64,000 nucleotides of DNA, taken from positions 3,218,001 to 3,282,000 of the forward strand of contig NZ_CP109811.1 of the NCBI RefSeq assembly GCF_014856545.2, written 5' to 3'. This DNA comes from Mesobacillus jeotgali. GTDB taxonomy: Bacteria; Bacillota; Bacilli; Bacillales; Cytobacillaceae. Under the pieces are notes generated by a model, which worked only from the letters and a program-made list of their open reading frames with translations, was not told the DNA's origin and searched no databases. Numbering within the stretch: the first letter of the stretch is position 1; each line of letters starts with the position of its first letter. Both the position numbers and the translations under genes were made by a program. Shown here in pieces: positions 9,240 through 18,164 of this stretch.

Positions 9240-9289
9240 TCAAATGATCTTTTGATTATATCTTATTCAAATGACCTTTTGATTGTCAA
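9240..9289 (-). promoter_or_regulatory. cad promoter with two CadC operator palindromes
   Basis: Two near-identical imperfect palindromes, TCAAATGATCTTTTGA (9240-9255) and TCAAATGACCTTTTGA (9267-9282), lie 27 bp apart. On the minus strand TTGACA (9284-9289) and TAAGAT form a promoter with an 18-nt spacer, and the second palindrome lies between them. This matches the TCAAAT...TTTGA style of known CadC operators. Binding would block RNA polymerase. Confidence 0.75.
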
Positions 9290-9295
9290 ACAAAA

Positions 9296-9322
9296 ATAAA
9301 AAACCAGGAAATCTCCTGGTTT
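9296..9322 (-). terminator. Terminator after the small membrane protein gene
   Basis: AACCAGGA pairs with TCCTGGTT around AATC. On the minus strand the stem runs into a T-rich tail. Confidence 0.75.
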
Positions 9323-9328
9323 TAAAGG

Positions 9329-9613
9329 TTATGCTGTTTTCTCACCCTGCCGGTCGGCAACCTTCTTGAAGTAGAAACCTAGTTTGACGAGGCCAACTGC
9401 CGTCAAGGAAAGAATCATATTGAAGAATACTGCAAATATCACAAGATCAATGACTTCAAAGAAAAATGCATATAGAAATCCAACTGCCCCAAATATTGAT
9501 ATTGTGATGAGAAAATGCATCCTCGGAAAAAGAAAGGTTATGATTCCGCTAAACAACATAACTAGTGAACCCATGATAAATAGATGAAAACCGAATAAAA
9601 GTAAAAACTCCAA
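9329..9613 (-). CDS. Small membrane protein of unknown function
   Basis: A 94-residue protein with about three hydrophobic segments (residues about 3-28, 33-55 and 57-80) and a charged C-terminal tail ending DRQGEKTA. It starts at TTG 9613, 7 nt after GGGGG. I do not recognise the family and assign no function. It has its own terminator and stands between cadC and the histidine phosphatase on the same strand. Confidence 0.6.
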   Translation of the reverse strand: MEFLLLFGFHLFIMGSLVMLFSGIITFLFPRMHFLITISIFGAVGFLYAFFFEVIDLVIFAVFFNMILSLTAVGLVKLGFYFKKVADRQGEKTA

Positions 9614-9705
9614 AACAATTCCCCCAGTATTCGTGTTGTTGGTTTGATGGAACTGATTCCACCACTTTCCAATTCCCTCTGGGTTACTTGTCTAAACTAA
9701 ATGTC

Positions 9706-10254
9706 CTAAATTCGGTCATCCCATATTCTATTAAGCATCGTTTCTTCGTTGGAAACGACCAGTTCGAATACATCGGGATTCGTCATTTCCATCAGGCAGT
9801 CGTAACCGAAGCTTTCATTGAAATACCTCATTAGCAATGTCGTCATGTTACCATGGCTGACCAGTAAAATATGTTCATGTTCTGAACATAATAAATCCTC
9901 AATCAATGATTTGGCTCGATTCATCGCAGCAGAATGAGATTCTCCGCCTTCAAATACAAGCTCAAAATCCTCAAAGCTTTGCTTTAGCTTATCTCGCCAG
10001 TCCTCAAGGTTGACTGTACTAAGCACTCTTTCTCCAAGTCTGTCATCCTCCTGAACTCTTATCCCTCTTGAATCAGAAAGAGGTTTAATTGTATCGACCG
10101 CTCTTTTAAAAGGGCTACAATAGATGGTATCTATTTCTTTTCGTTTGAAAAAGTCCACTAGTGCCAGCGCCTGCTTCCTGCCCTGTTCGGTCAGCGGTGA
10201 GTCTACAGGCTGACCAGCCGCACTTGCATGACGTACAAGATAGATTGTTTTCAA
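9706..10254 (-). CDS. Histidine phosphatase family protein
   Basis: A 182-residue phosphoglycerate-mutase-like phosphatase. The catalytic motif near the N-terminus is LVRHASA (RHA rather than the common RHG), with the phospho-accepting His at about residue 9. The second Arg motif is in YCSPFKRAVDTI, and the distal catalytic His is in LVSHGNM. The start is TTG 10254, 6 nt after GGGGTG. It lies 17 nt downstream of rnz and is probably cotranscribed with it. The substrate is unknown; the small size suggests sugar phosphates or other small phosphomonoesters. Confidence 0.75.
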   Translation of the reverse strand: MKTIYLVRHASAAGQPVDSPLTEQGRKQALALVDFFKRKEIDTIYCSPFKRAVDTIKPLSDSRGIRVQEDDRLGERVLSTVNLEDWRDKLKQSFEDFELVFEGGESHSAAMNRAKSLIEDLLCSEHEHILLVSHGNMTTLLMRYFNESFGYDCLMEMTNPDVFELVVSNEETMLNRIWDDRI

Positions 10255-10271
10255 TCAAAACACCCCTTTAT

Positions 10272-11201
10272 TCAATCATTGTCATAAGGAACGGAGATTT
10301 CCATAAAATCTTCTGAAACAACCGTATTGGCAAACACTGTTTGTGCTTCCGCTCCAAGCTCCTTCCAGTCATTTTGGTCATACCTGGAGCTAATATGGGT
10401 CAGGCACAGCTTTTTTACATCTGCATTCAAGGCTATTTCAGCAGCCTGCAGAGTGGTCGAATGAAAATATTCAAATGCAAGTGAACCTTCATCTGCTGAA
10501 AAAGTAGCTTCATGAACGAGAAGATCTGCATTTTTGGCAAGAACTGCAGCATTTTCACAAACCCTTGTGTCACCCAAGATCGTAACAACCCTTCCTTTTT
10601 GCGGCGGACCGACAAACTCAGCAGGATCGATGACCGTTCCGTCGTCCAATATGACTTCTTCCCCATTCTTGATTTTTCTGTAGTCTGGACCGGGCTTTAC
10701 ACCTGCAGCTTGAAGCTTATCGGCAAGAAGAGTGCCGGGACGGTCCTTCTCCTTTACTCTGTACCCATACGAAGGAATTCCATGCTCCAACAGTCTTGCT
10801 TCTACGATGAATTGCTCATCTTCAAAAATAACACCTTCCTCAAGCTCAATGATTTCAATCGGATATTTCAAGTAAGATTTACTGATTTTTAAAGATATTT
10901 CAATATACTCCTTGATCCCGGGGGGACCATACACGGTAACCAATGACTCCCCTCCCTGGAAGGAACGGCTAGACAGCAGTCCCGGCAAACCATATATATG
11001 GTCTCCGTGCAGGTGAGTAATGAAAATCTTTTCAATTCTGCGGGGCTTTATGTTTGTATGTAAAATTTGGTGTTGAGTTGCTTCGCCGCAGTCGAACAGC
11101 CAAACGGCTCCGCGCTCCTCCAGCAATTTCAATGCGATTGAGGTCACATTCCTCAGTTTGGCCGGGATACCTGCACCTGTTCCAAGAAAAAAAACATCCA
11201 T
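10272..11201 (-). CDS. rnz: Ribonuclease Z
   Basis: A 309-residue tRNA 3' endonuclease that trims precursor tRNAs lacking an encoded CCA. It has the zinc-binding [10 protein letters not shown] motif (HxHxDH), a further His in [10 protein letters not shown], the flexible-arm region with its Gly/Pro-rich stretch, the metal Asp in ILGDTR, and late His residues in VHEATF and LTHISSRY. The length fits the short bacterial form. GGGAGG lies upstream of the ATG. In B. subtilis the gene (yqjK) is likewise divergent from zwf. Confidence 0.95.
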   Translation of the reverse strand: MDVFFLGTGAGIPAKLRNVTSIALKLLEERGAVWLFDCGEATQHQILHTNIKPRRIEKIFITHLHGDHIYGLPGLLSSRSFQGGESLVTVYGPPGIKEYIEISLKISKSYLKYPIEIIELEEGVIFEDEQFIVEARLLEHGIPSYGYRVKEKDRPGTLLADKLQAAGVKPGPDYRKIKNGEEVILDDGTVIDPAEFVGPPQKGRVVTILGDTRVCENAAVLAKNADLLVHEATFSADEGSLAFEYFHSTTLQAAEIALNADVKKLCLTHISSRYDQNDWKELGAEAQTVFANTVVSEDFMEISVPYDND

Positions 11202-11459
11202 AATCCTGACATCCTCCCATACAAAACACCTGCCATTCTACAGGCAGGATCATTTTTCCTTTCAATATATCACAACAGGCATTATTCATCTAAACCTAAA
11301 GCAGGATTTAACCCAGAAGGGGATAGTTCCAGCCAATTGGAACAAAACTAATTACAGTTCAAACAGTTGCTAATTGTTCTTGAAAGGGATAAAATTTTGT
11401 ATTTGTAGAGTGTTTTTTATACATACTTTTAAATTCACATAAAAGAGAGGTTCTATATT

Positions 11460-12959
11460 GTGGCACAAACCGAAAAACCAACAGCCTTAATCATGATCTT
11501 CGGAGCTACGGGAGACCTGGCAAACCGTAAATTGTTTCCTTCCCTCTATAACTTGTTTAAAAAAGGAAAGCTGGACAAGTTCGCGGTCGTAGGCGTAGCC
11601 CGCCGCTCACTTTCAAATGAAGAATTCCAGCTGAGGGTAAAAGAATCTGTTAAGGTGATTGGGGAGACAGACGCTGATATCGACGAGTTCGTATCCAAGT
11701 TTTATTATCATTCCCATGATGTAACTGATTCAAGTTCTTATCTTGCGCTTGGAAAGCTTTCGGAAGATCTGGACAGCCACTATGGACTGAATGGCAATAG
11801 AATTTTCTACCTGGCAATGGCACCTGAATTCTTTGGAACAATTGCTGAGCACTTAAAGAAAGATAAACTTACCGATGTATCCGGGTTTAAGCGCCTGGTC
11901 ATTGAAAAGCCCTTCGGACATGACCTTGAGTCGGCAAAAGTATTGAACAAGCAAATCCGAACCGCTTTTACAGAGGATGAAATCTACCGAATTGACCACT
12001 ACCTTGGAAAAGAAATGGTCCAGAATATCGAAGTAATCCGTTTCGCCAATGCGCTGTTTGAACCACTCTGGAATAACCGGTACATTTCCAATATCCAGGT
12101 TACATCAAGCGAAACGCTTGGAGTGGAAGAACGCGGCCGTTATTACGAGAAAAGCGGCGCTCTAAGGGATATGGTCCAGAACCATATGCTGCAAATGGTT
12201 TCATTGCTGGCGATGGAACCGCCGATCAAATTGACGACTGATGAGGTCCGCTCGGAAAAAGTGAGAGTGTTCCGTGCCCTCCGCCCTATTAAAGGCGAGG
12301 AAGTCAATGAATATTTTGTTCGGGGCCAATATGATAAAGGCGTAATGAACGAAACAAACGTACCTGCATACCGACAGGAGGAAATGGTCGATCCTGAATC
12401 CAATACAGAAACATTTGTAGCTGGAAAATTGATGATTGATAACTTCCGCTGGGCTGGAGTTCCATTCTACATCCGTACTGGAAAAAGAATGAAGGCAAAG
12501 TCAACTAAAATCGTGATCCAATTCAAAGATATCCCAATGGATTTATATTATCAGCCAGAAAAAACGGTAAATCCAAACCTTCTTGTCATTCATATCCAGC
12601 CAGAAGAAGGAATCACCCTCCACTTGAATGCCAAGAAATCTGGCCAGGGTACGAAAGCTACACCTGTCAAGCTGAATTACTCAAATAAAGGGATTGACGG
12701 ACTGAATACTCCAGAAGCATATGAAAAACTTCTTTATGATTCATTGCGCGGAGACGCAACCAACTTTACACATTGGGATGAAGTCGCATTATCCTGGAGC
12801 TTCGTTGATAATATATCAGCTGTATGGGAAAATACGAAAGAGCCTGGCTTCCCTAACTATCCATCAGGTTCCATGGGGCCGGACGCAGCAGACAAGCTGC
12901 TAGAGAAGGATGGATTCTTCTGGTGGCCAATCACTGAAATCGATGTAGAAAATTGTTAA
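11460..12959 (+). CDS. zwf: Glucose-6-phosphate 1-dehydrogenase
   Basis: A 499-residue enzyme that oxidises glucose 6-phosphate to 6-phosphogluconolactone with NADP, the entry to the oxidative pentose phosphate pathway. The nucleotide motif is FGATGDLANRK. Substrate binding and catalysis are shown by IEKPFGHDL and the signature RIDHYLGKE, followed later by RTGKRM. The start is GTG 11460, 9 nt after AGAGAGG. It is transcribed alone and ends in a strong hairpin. gnd, the third enzyme of the pathway, lies 2 kb away on the other strand. Confidence 0.97.
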   Translation: MAQTEKPTALIMIFGATGDLANRKLFPSLYNLFKKGKLDKFAVVGVARRSLSNEEFQLRVKESVKVIGETDADIDEFVSKFYYHSHDVTDSSSYLALGKLSEDLDSHYGLNGNRIFYLAMAPEFFGTIAEHLKKDKLTDVSGFKRLVIEKPFGHDLESAKVLNKQIRTAFTEDEIYRIDHYLGKEMVQNIEVIRFANALFEPLWNNRYISNIQVTSSETLGVEERGRYYEKSGALRDMVQNHMLQMVSLLAMEPPIKLTTDEVRSEKVRVFRALRPIKGEEVNEYFVRGQYDKGVMNETNVPAYRQEEMVDPESNTETFVAGKLMIDNFRWAGVPFYIRTGKRMKAKSTKIVIQFKDIPMDLYYQPEKTVNPNLLVIHIQPEEGITLHLNAKKSGQGTKATPVKLNYSNKGIDGLNTPEAYEKLLYDSLRGDATNFTHWDEVALSWSFVDNISAVWENTKEPGFPNYPSGSMGPDAADKLLEKDGFFWWPITEIDVENC

Positions 12960-12966
12960 TAGAACA

Positions 12967-13000
12967 AAAATCCCGCCCTGGTTACAGGCGGGATTTTTTG
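12967..13000 (+). terminator. Terminator of zwf
   Basis: AAAATCCCGCC (12967-12977) pairs with GGCGGGATTTT (12987-12997), then T. It could also end transcription from the opposite strand. Confidence 0.85.
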
Positions 13001-13052
13001 CAATGTCCAATTAAGTTTCAAGTTAACGCTATTTCTCTGCCTTAATCCAAAA

Positions 13053-13259
13053 TCAGCCTCCGAAAAAGAAATCCAGTAGATTAGATCCTGCAGATGCTTC
13101 TTTGTTGTAAAACTCCGAGTATCCGCAATCACTGCAGTAAACGACAGTGAACTGGTTATTCTGGATATCAAACATTTTGGACAAGCCCGTTCCCGTCATT
13201 GCCACATCCTTCTGACCTGCATCTGTGCTTCCGCATTTAATACAACCATTTCCCTTCAT
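13053..13259 (-). CDS. Small zinc-ribbon protein
   Basis: A 68-residue protein with two Cys pairs, CIKCG near the N-terminus and CSDCGY near residue 45, that should hold one zinc ion. The centre reads GTGLSKMFDIQNNQF, typical of a small family of predicted nucleic-acid-binding zinc ribbons (COG3478-like). The C-terminus is hydrophobic and Gly-rich (LLDFFFGG). The ATG at 13259 is 9 nt after AAAGGGAG; a TTG nine bases earlier is too close to that site. No role is established. Confidence 0.75.
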   Translation of the reverse strand: MKGNGCIKCGSTDAGQKDVAMTGTGLSKMFDIQNNQFTVVYCSDCGYSEFYNKEASAGSNLLDFFFGG

Positions 13260-13460
13260 GTATTCCAACTCCCTTTTTTAAGCTATATCACATTTACGTA
13301 TCAGGTAAAGTTTAGTTTCACTTTTTCACCCTATCGAGGGGCTTCTGGTTTCGCCACACTTTTGTTTGCCAAGATGCAAACTTTCCGAAAAGAGCCAACA
13401 TAAAAGAAGCCTAAAAGGGATAACTTATGCTTATCCTATTTTCAAACTAGAGGTGGATAC

Positions 13461-14195
13461 ATGGAGTGGTTTGGTCACAGCAATGAAGTTTTCAATTTTG
13501 ATATGTTCTCTGCGAGTCATTATGCGATCATCACTATCTTTGTGTTAGTTAGTACCTTTATTTTCACGAACCGAAAGAAACTAAGGGGTGAAAGGTGGAG
13601 GAAAGCAGAGCTGGGAACAGCCCTGTCATTAATCTTGATTGAGATAACTAACCATCTATGGATGTACAAACATGCTGTCTGGAAATTAGGGCGGTCCATG
13701 CCCCTTGAATTATGCAATATTGGGCTGCTGCTCGCAATTGGTTTATTACTGACCAGGAAGAAAATATTTTTCGAGCTTTTGTTTTTCATTGCTTTATTAG
13801 GGGCAACACAAGCCATCATTACACCTGCATTAACCTATGATTTTCCCCATTTCCGCTTTTTTCACTTTTTCTATGCCCATATGATGATTGTGTGGGTGAC
13901 CCTTTACTTCCTATGGGCTAAAGGTTATTACCCAACCTTCAGTTCTGTCATAAAAGTTGTTCTCTTTATCAACCTGCTCCTGCCAGCGATCCTGTTTATT
14001 AATAAGGCAGCTGACGGAAATTACTGGTTTTTACGCCATAAACCAAAAAGTCCAAGCTTTATGGATTTACTCGGCCCGTACCCGTGGTACATTTTTTCAT
14101 TAGAGAGTTTACTTGTGTTATTGAGTTTAATTGCCTGGCTCTGCATGCGGAGCTGGCTAAAAGGAGAGAAAAAAACTTCTTATTCAGAGTCATGA
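13461..14195 (+). CDS. TIGR02206-type membrane protein (YwaF-like)
   Basis: A 244-residue integral membrane protein with six or seven hydrophobic segments. It has the conserved features of the YwaF/TIGR02206 family: MPLELCNIG near residue 80, FAH-like FYAHMMIVW near the middle, and YLRxKP-like FLRHKP then LLGPYPWYI near the C-terminus. The family has no proven function. AGAGGTGG lies 6 nt before the ATG. It is a single gene facing the lipase gene. Confidence 0.8.
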   Translation: MEWFGHSNEVFNFDMFSASHYAIITIFVLVSTFIFTNRKKLRGERWRKAELGTALSLILIEITNHLWMYKHAVWKLGRSMPLELCNIGLLLAIGLLLTRKKIFFELLFFIALLGATQAIITPALTYDFPHFRFFHFFYAHMMIVWVTLYFLWAKGYYPTFSSVIKVVLFINLLLPAILFINKAADGNYWFLRHKPKSPSFMDLLGPYPWYIFSLESLLVLLSLIAWLCMRSWLKGEKKTSYSES

Positions 14196-14238
14196 ATGTT
14201 TTTTACTGTTTGTACAAAAACTGGATCCAGAACAAAAA

Positions 14239-14262
14239 GGCTTGCGTCAGAACCCGCAAGCC
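14239..14262 (-). terminator. Terminator of the lipase gene
   Basis: GGCTTGCG (14239-14246) pairs with CGCAAGCC (14255-14262). On the minus strand TTTTTG follows. Confidence 0.8.
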
Positions 14263-14278
14263 AAGTAGACATTCACTT

Positions 14279-15022
14279 CTAAAGATGATTTTTAATGAAA
14301 TCGAGCGTTTTATCTATGATCACTTGCTGGTCATTATCCAGTGTAGCAACATGGTAACTTTCTTTCAGGTGGTGGATCTCTTTTGTTTCTGAGGTGATAT
14401 GATCATAGATGGTTTGCGAATTATCAGGCGGGACAACATGGTCTTCGTCCGAAACAAAGATTAATGCTGGACAAGAAACCTTTGATAAATCTTCTTTTAC
14501 GGCTTTCATAAATGGCAATATTTCTTTAATAGATTGAACCGGGGTTTTTTCGTAAGCAAGCTCCGTTACCCCCGGCTTCTTGATGTCGGATCCAATGGCA
14601 TCCAGGAATCTTGTTCCTTCCAGCTGGAGGACTGGCTCCATTGCCGGTATCTCAATAGCAGCATTGATGAGGACAATCCCTCTGATTTCTGGATATTTTT
14701 CAGCCATACATAAAGTAAGTGTTCCGCCCATTGACAGGCCCGTTACAAAAATCGTATCACAACGCTCTTTTAACCACTGAAACCCTTCTTCAACAGATGC
14801 AATCCAATCCTGATAGGTTGTTTGCTCCATGTCCTCATAGTGTGTGCCGTGTCCCTTCAAACGCGGTCCGCAAACGGTATATCCTGCAGCCGCATATGCC
14901 TCGCCAAGCGGCCGCATACTCTGTGTTGAACCCGTAAATCCGTGAGATACCAATATACCTACTGAATTCCCTTCAAAATAAAACGGTTCTGCCCCTTGCA
15001 GAACTGGATAGTTTCCTGCCAT
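14279..15022 (-). CDS. Monoacylglycerol lipase / carboxylesterase (alpha/beta hydrolase)
   Basis: A 247-residue serine hydrolase closely resembling the thermostable monoacylglycerol lipase of Bacillus sp. H-257. The oxyanion region is SHGFTGST, the nucleophile is in GLSMGG (about residue 97), the catalytic Asp is in VSDEDHVVPP, and the His is in SYHVATLD. It should split monoacylglycerols or other short esters. GGAGG lies 8 nt before ATG 15022; an earlier in-frame TTG has no site. B. subtilis yqjL occupies a similar place but is a different hydrolase. Confidence 0.88.
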   Translation of the reverse strand: MAGNYPVLQGAEPFYFEGNSVGILVSHGFTGSTQSMRPLGEAYAAAGYTVCGPRLKGHGTHYEDMEQTTYQDWIASVEEGFQWLKERCDTIFVTGLSMGGTLTLCMAEKYPEIRGIVLINAAIEIPAMEPVLQLEGTRFLDAIGSDIKKPGVTELAYEKTPVQSIKEILPFMKAVKEDLSKVSCPALIFVSDEDHVVPPDNSQTIYDHITSETKEIHHLKESYHVATLDNDQQVIIDKTLDFIKNHL

Positions 15023-15114
15023 ACTCAATCCCTCCAATCATAAATACCATCCATTAAAGGTTTCGACTGGAGCTTTTGAAAACCCTTCCTGCATTTAAAA
15101 AACTTCCATTTCTG

Positions 15115-15145
15115 AAAAAACACAGCGAACACGAGGTCCGCTGTG
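15115..15145 (-). terminator. Terminator of gnd
   Basis: CACAGCG (15121-15127) pairs with CGCTGTG (15139-15145). On the minus strand six T follow. Confidence 0.8.
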
Positions 15146-15154
15146 CTAACTTTC

Positions 15155-16564
15155 TTATTCCATCCACTCAGTGTGGAAGATTCCTTCTTTATCAATGCGC
15201 TGATAGGTGTGGGCACCGAAATAATCGCGCTGGGCCTGAATGAGGTTGGCCGGCAATGTTTCTGTTCTGTAGCTGTCAAAGTATGAAAGTGCAGCCGAGA
15301 AGCTTGGCACTGGGATACCGTTCATAACAGCGGCTGAGATAATTTCGCGTAAAGACTGCTGGTAGCTCTCTGCGATTTCCTTGAAATATGGATCAAGCAG
15401 CAGGTTTTTTAGTGCTGGGTCGCGATCGTAAGCTTCCTTGTTTTTTTGGAGGAACTGAGCTCTGATAATGCACCCGCCACGGAAGATCATTGCGATATCT
15501 CCGTAGCTTAAATCCCAGCCATATTCTTCGGAAGCCGCTCTCATTTGCGCGAAGCCTTGTGCGTAAGAACAAATTTTGCTCAAGTAAAGCGCCTTGCGAA
15601 TGGATTCAATGAAAGCCTCACGGTCGCCGTCGAACGGCTTCGTTTCAGGGCCTGAGAGGACTTTGCTTGCTTCCACACGCTCTTGTTTCATGGCGGAGAT
15701 AAAGCGGGCGAAAACAGATTCTGTGATGATTGGCAGCGGTACTCCAAGGTCAAGAGCACTCTGGCTTGTCCATTTACCAGTTCCCTTTTGGCCAGCGGTA
15801 TCAAGAATCACATCAACAAGCGGTTTTCCCGTTTCGTCATCTTTCTTCGTAAAAATATCAGCCGTTATTTCGATCAAGTAGCTGTCAAGCTCACCTTTAT
15901 TCCATTCCGCAAACACTTTATGCAGCTCTTCTGCATTTAAGCCAAGAACATGCTTCAACATAAAATAGGATTCGGAAATGAGCTGCATGTCTCCGTATTC
16001 GATTCCGTTGTGTACCATTTTTACATAATGTCCTGCTCCATCTGGACCAATATAAGTTGTGCAAGCTTCACCATTCACCTTTGCGGCGATATCCTGGAAG
16101 ATTGGCGCAACCAGGTCATACGCTTCTTTTTGGCCGCCTGGCATGATGGAAGGTCCATGAAGTGCACCCTCCTCCCCACCGGAAACTCCAGTACCGATGA
16201 AGTGAAGCCCAAGCTCGCTCAATTCCTGGTTTCGACGCTGAGTATCAGCAAAATATGTATTGCCGCCGTCAATGATGATATCTCCCTTGTCCAGATGCGG
16301 TTTTAATTGCTCGATTGTCGCATCCGTCGCTGCCCCAGCTTTAACCATCAGCAGAATCTTTCGCGGCGTTTCTAGTGATTGAACAAACTCCTCAATGGAA
16401 AAAGTTCCGACGATTTTCTTGCCTTTCGTTTCTTCAAGCATTTCAACTGTCTTTTCCCGGGAGCGATTATAGACTGACACAGAATAGCCTCTGCTTTCGA
16501 TATTCATGGCGAGGTTTTTCCCCATGACAGCAAGGCCAATGACTCCAATTTGCTGTTTTGACAT
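15155..16564 (-). CDS. gnd: 6-phosphogluconate dehydrogenase, decarboxylating
   Basis: A 469-residue enzyme that converts 6-phosphogluconate to ribulose 5-phosphate and CO2. The N-terminal Rossmann motif is [12 protein letters not shown], followed by YNRSREK; Asn-Arg-Ser after the second strand favours NADP, as in B. subtilis GndA. Catalytic signatures are [17 protein letters not shown] and [13 protein letters not shown]. The length is that of the standard long form. It works with zwf in the oxidative pentose phosphate pathway but has its own promoter region and terminator. Confidence 0.96.
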   Translation of the reverse strand: MSKQQIGVIGLAVMGKNLAMNIESRGYSVSVYNRSREKTVEMLEETKGKKIVGTFSIEEFVQSLETPRKILLMVKAGAATDATIEQLKPHLDKGDIIIDGGNTYFADTQRRNQELSELGLHFIGTGVSGGEEGALHGPSIMPGGQKEAYDLVAPIFQDIAAKVNGEACTTYIGPDGAGHYVKMVHNGIEYGDMQLISESYFMLKHVLGLNAEELHKVFAEWNKGELDSYLIEITADIFTKKDDETGKPLVDVILDTAGQKGTGKWTSQSALDLGVPLPIITESVFARFISAMKQERVEASKVLSGPETKPFDGDREAFIESIRKALYLSKICSYAQGFAQMRAASEEYGWDLSYGDIAMIFRGGCIIRAQFLQKNKEAYDRDPALKNLLLDPYFKEIAESYQQSLREIISAAVMNGIPVPSFSAALSYFDSYRTETLPANLIQAQRDYFGAHTYQRIDKEGIFHTEWME

Positions 16565-16694
16565 ATGTTAACTTCCCTTCTATCTAGAATTAAGTATTTA
16601 AATCATACAAACTAATTTAACAATGAACCCCTACTTGTGCAAACAATCTGGTTTGTCCATTTTTATTTTGACTTAAGATGGTCTTGCTAAACCA

Positions 16695-17975
16695 TTAAAA
16701 ATCTTTTTTATCATTCCTGCGATCCTGGAGGAAATCCTTATTAAAGCTCGTCCCAGCACCGGCATTCTCCCTGGTTGGGAGCTTTTTCACCTGGGAGCCG
16801 GCACTTTCAATGATACTTTTACCATATTTCTCACGCAGCTGGCTCATCGTATTGATCAGCGGCTCCTTTTTGGCATCCTGCTCATAAGAAAATAAATCGA
16901 GCTGCTTCACTGCTTTGTCCGCTTCGAGCAGATCGGTGCCTGTGATCCCCAGCAGCCTGATAGGGTCTCCATTCCAATGCTTCAGAAAAAGCGTTTTGGC
17001 GGCCGCGGCTATTTCGTCCTGCTTTGAAACAGGGTTCTGCAGCTTCTGGCTCCTGGTAATCGTCTTCCTGTCCTTAAAGCGGATCATCACACTAATGCTT
17101 GTGGCGACCGCCTCCTTCCTCTTCATCCTTGCTGCTACTTGCTCTGACAATCGATCAAGAACCTTCAGAAGTTCATGCTGATTCGAAATATCACGAGGCA
17201 GCGTAGTCGAATTGCCGATGCTTTTAAAATCGTAGACAGAATCCGGATCTACCTGGCGGTTGTCTTGGCCATTAGCTCTTTCTCTCAATCTTATTCCGTT
17301 GATGCCCAGCAGCCCTTTCAGCTGGATTTCATTTGCTGCCGCTAAGTCGCCAATTGTATTGATTCCAATACTTTTTAGTTTGTCCGCTGTTTTTGTTCCT
17401 ACTCCATGCATTTCCCCGACCTCTAGCGGCCAGATTACCCTTGGGATGTCACGCTTTCTTAAGACGGTGATTCCCATTGGCTTTTTCATATCGGAAGCTG
17501 TTTTAGCCAGGAACTTATTTGGCGCTACTCCTATGCTGCACGGCAAGTCAAGCTGCTCAAGAATTCTTTTTTGAATGCTATCTGCGATTTCCAGAGGCGC
17601 CCCAAGGTCTGAGCAATCCGTTATATCCACATATCCTTCATCAATGGAAACAGGTTCGACAACCTCTGTGTATTGGCGCAAAATATCAAACATAGCAGCA
17701 GATGCTGTGCGGTATCTGTCAAAGTTCGGTTTTTTTATGATTAAGTCCGGGCAAAGTTTTTTGGCTTCCCATAACGGCATTGTGGTCTTGACGCCGAATT
17801 TCCTCGCTTCATAGCTGCAGGTAACAATTATTCCCCGTCTTTCTTCCGGATTGCCGGCAATCGCCAGTGCCCGGCCTTTCAATTCAGGGTCGTAAGCCAT
17901 TTCTACTGACGCATAGAAGCTATTCATATCAACATGCAAAATGACTTTGCCCTTTTTTGGATACATTTCTTTCAT
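16695..17975 (-). CDS. dinB: DNA polymerase IV/Y-family (PolY1, DinB-like)
   Basis: A 426-residue translesion polymerase. The palm motif is HVDMNSFYASVE and the second catalytic carboxylates are in SIDEGYVD. The helix-hairpin-helix region includes GVGTKTADKL. The little-finger domain ends with the beta-clamp-binding peptide QLDLF at about residue 365. The N-terminus MKEMYPKKG matches B. subtilis YqjH, which decides for ATG 17975 over a TTG 15 nt earlier. It makes error-prone bypass synthesis possible after DNA damage. No clear LexA box was found in its upstream region by eye. Confidence 0.93.
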   Translation of the reverse strand: MKEMYPKKGKVILHVDMNSFYASVEMAYDPELKGRALAIAGNPEERRGIIVTCSYEARKFGVKTTMPLWEAKKLCPDLIIKKPNFDRYRTASAAMFDILRQYTEVVEPVSIDEGYVDITDCSDLGAPLEIADSIQKRILEQLDLPCSIGVAPNKFLAKTASDMKKPMGITVLRKRDIPRVIWPLEVGEMHGVGTKTADKLKSIGINTIGDLAAANEIQLKGLLGINGIRLRERANGQDNRQVDPDSVYDFKSIGNSTTLPRDISNQHELLKVLDRLSEQVAARMKRKEAVATSISVMIRFKDRKTITRSQKLQNPVSKQDEIAAAAKTLFLKHWNGDPIRLLGITGTDLLEADKAVKQLDLFSYEQDAKKEPLINTMSQLREKYGKSIIESAGSQVKKLPTRENAGAGTSFNKDFLQDRRNDKKDF

Positions 17976-18100
17976 GATCCCACTTCCCAAATATACGTTC
18001 CCTTCTAGTTTATCAAAAAAACTCCACCATTACTTATATAGAGATTATTTTTACGGGTTCTCGACTTTTGAACATTATGTGAAGAAAAGCGCCAAAACAT

Positions 18101-18127
18101 TAAATATCTTTACCGAAAAACCGATAA
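18101..18127 (+). promoter_or_regulatory. Sigma-D (flagellar/chemotaxis) promoter
   Basis: TAAA (18101-18104), a 15-nt spacer and ACCGATAA (18120-18127) match the sigma-D consensus TAAA-N15-GCCGATAT at 10 of 12 positions. It lies directly upstream of the chemoreceptor gene, which is the expected target. Confidence 0.8.
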
Positions 18128-18164
18128 GAATATATAAGGATTTAGAAAAATGGGGGATATTTTT

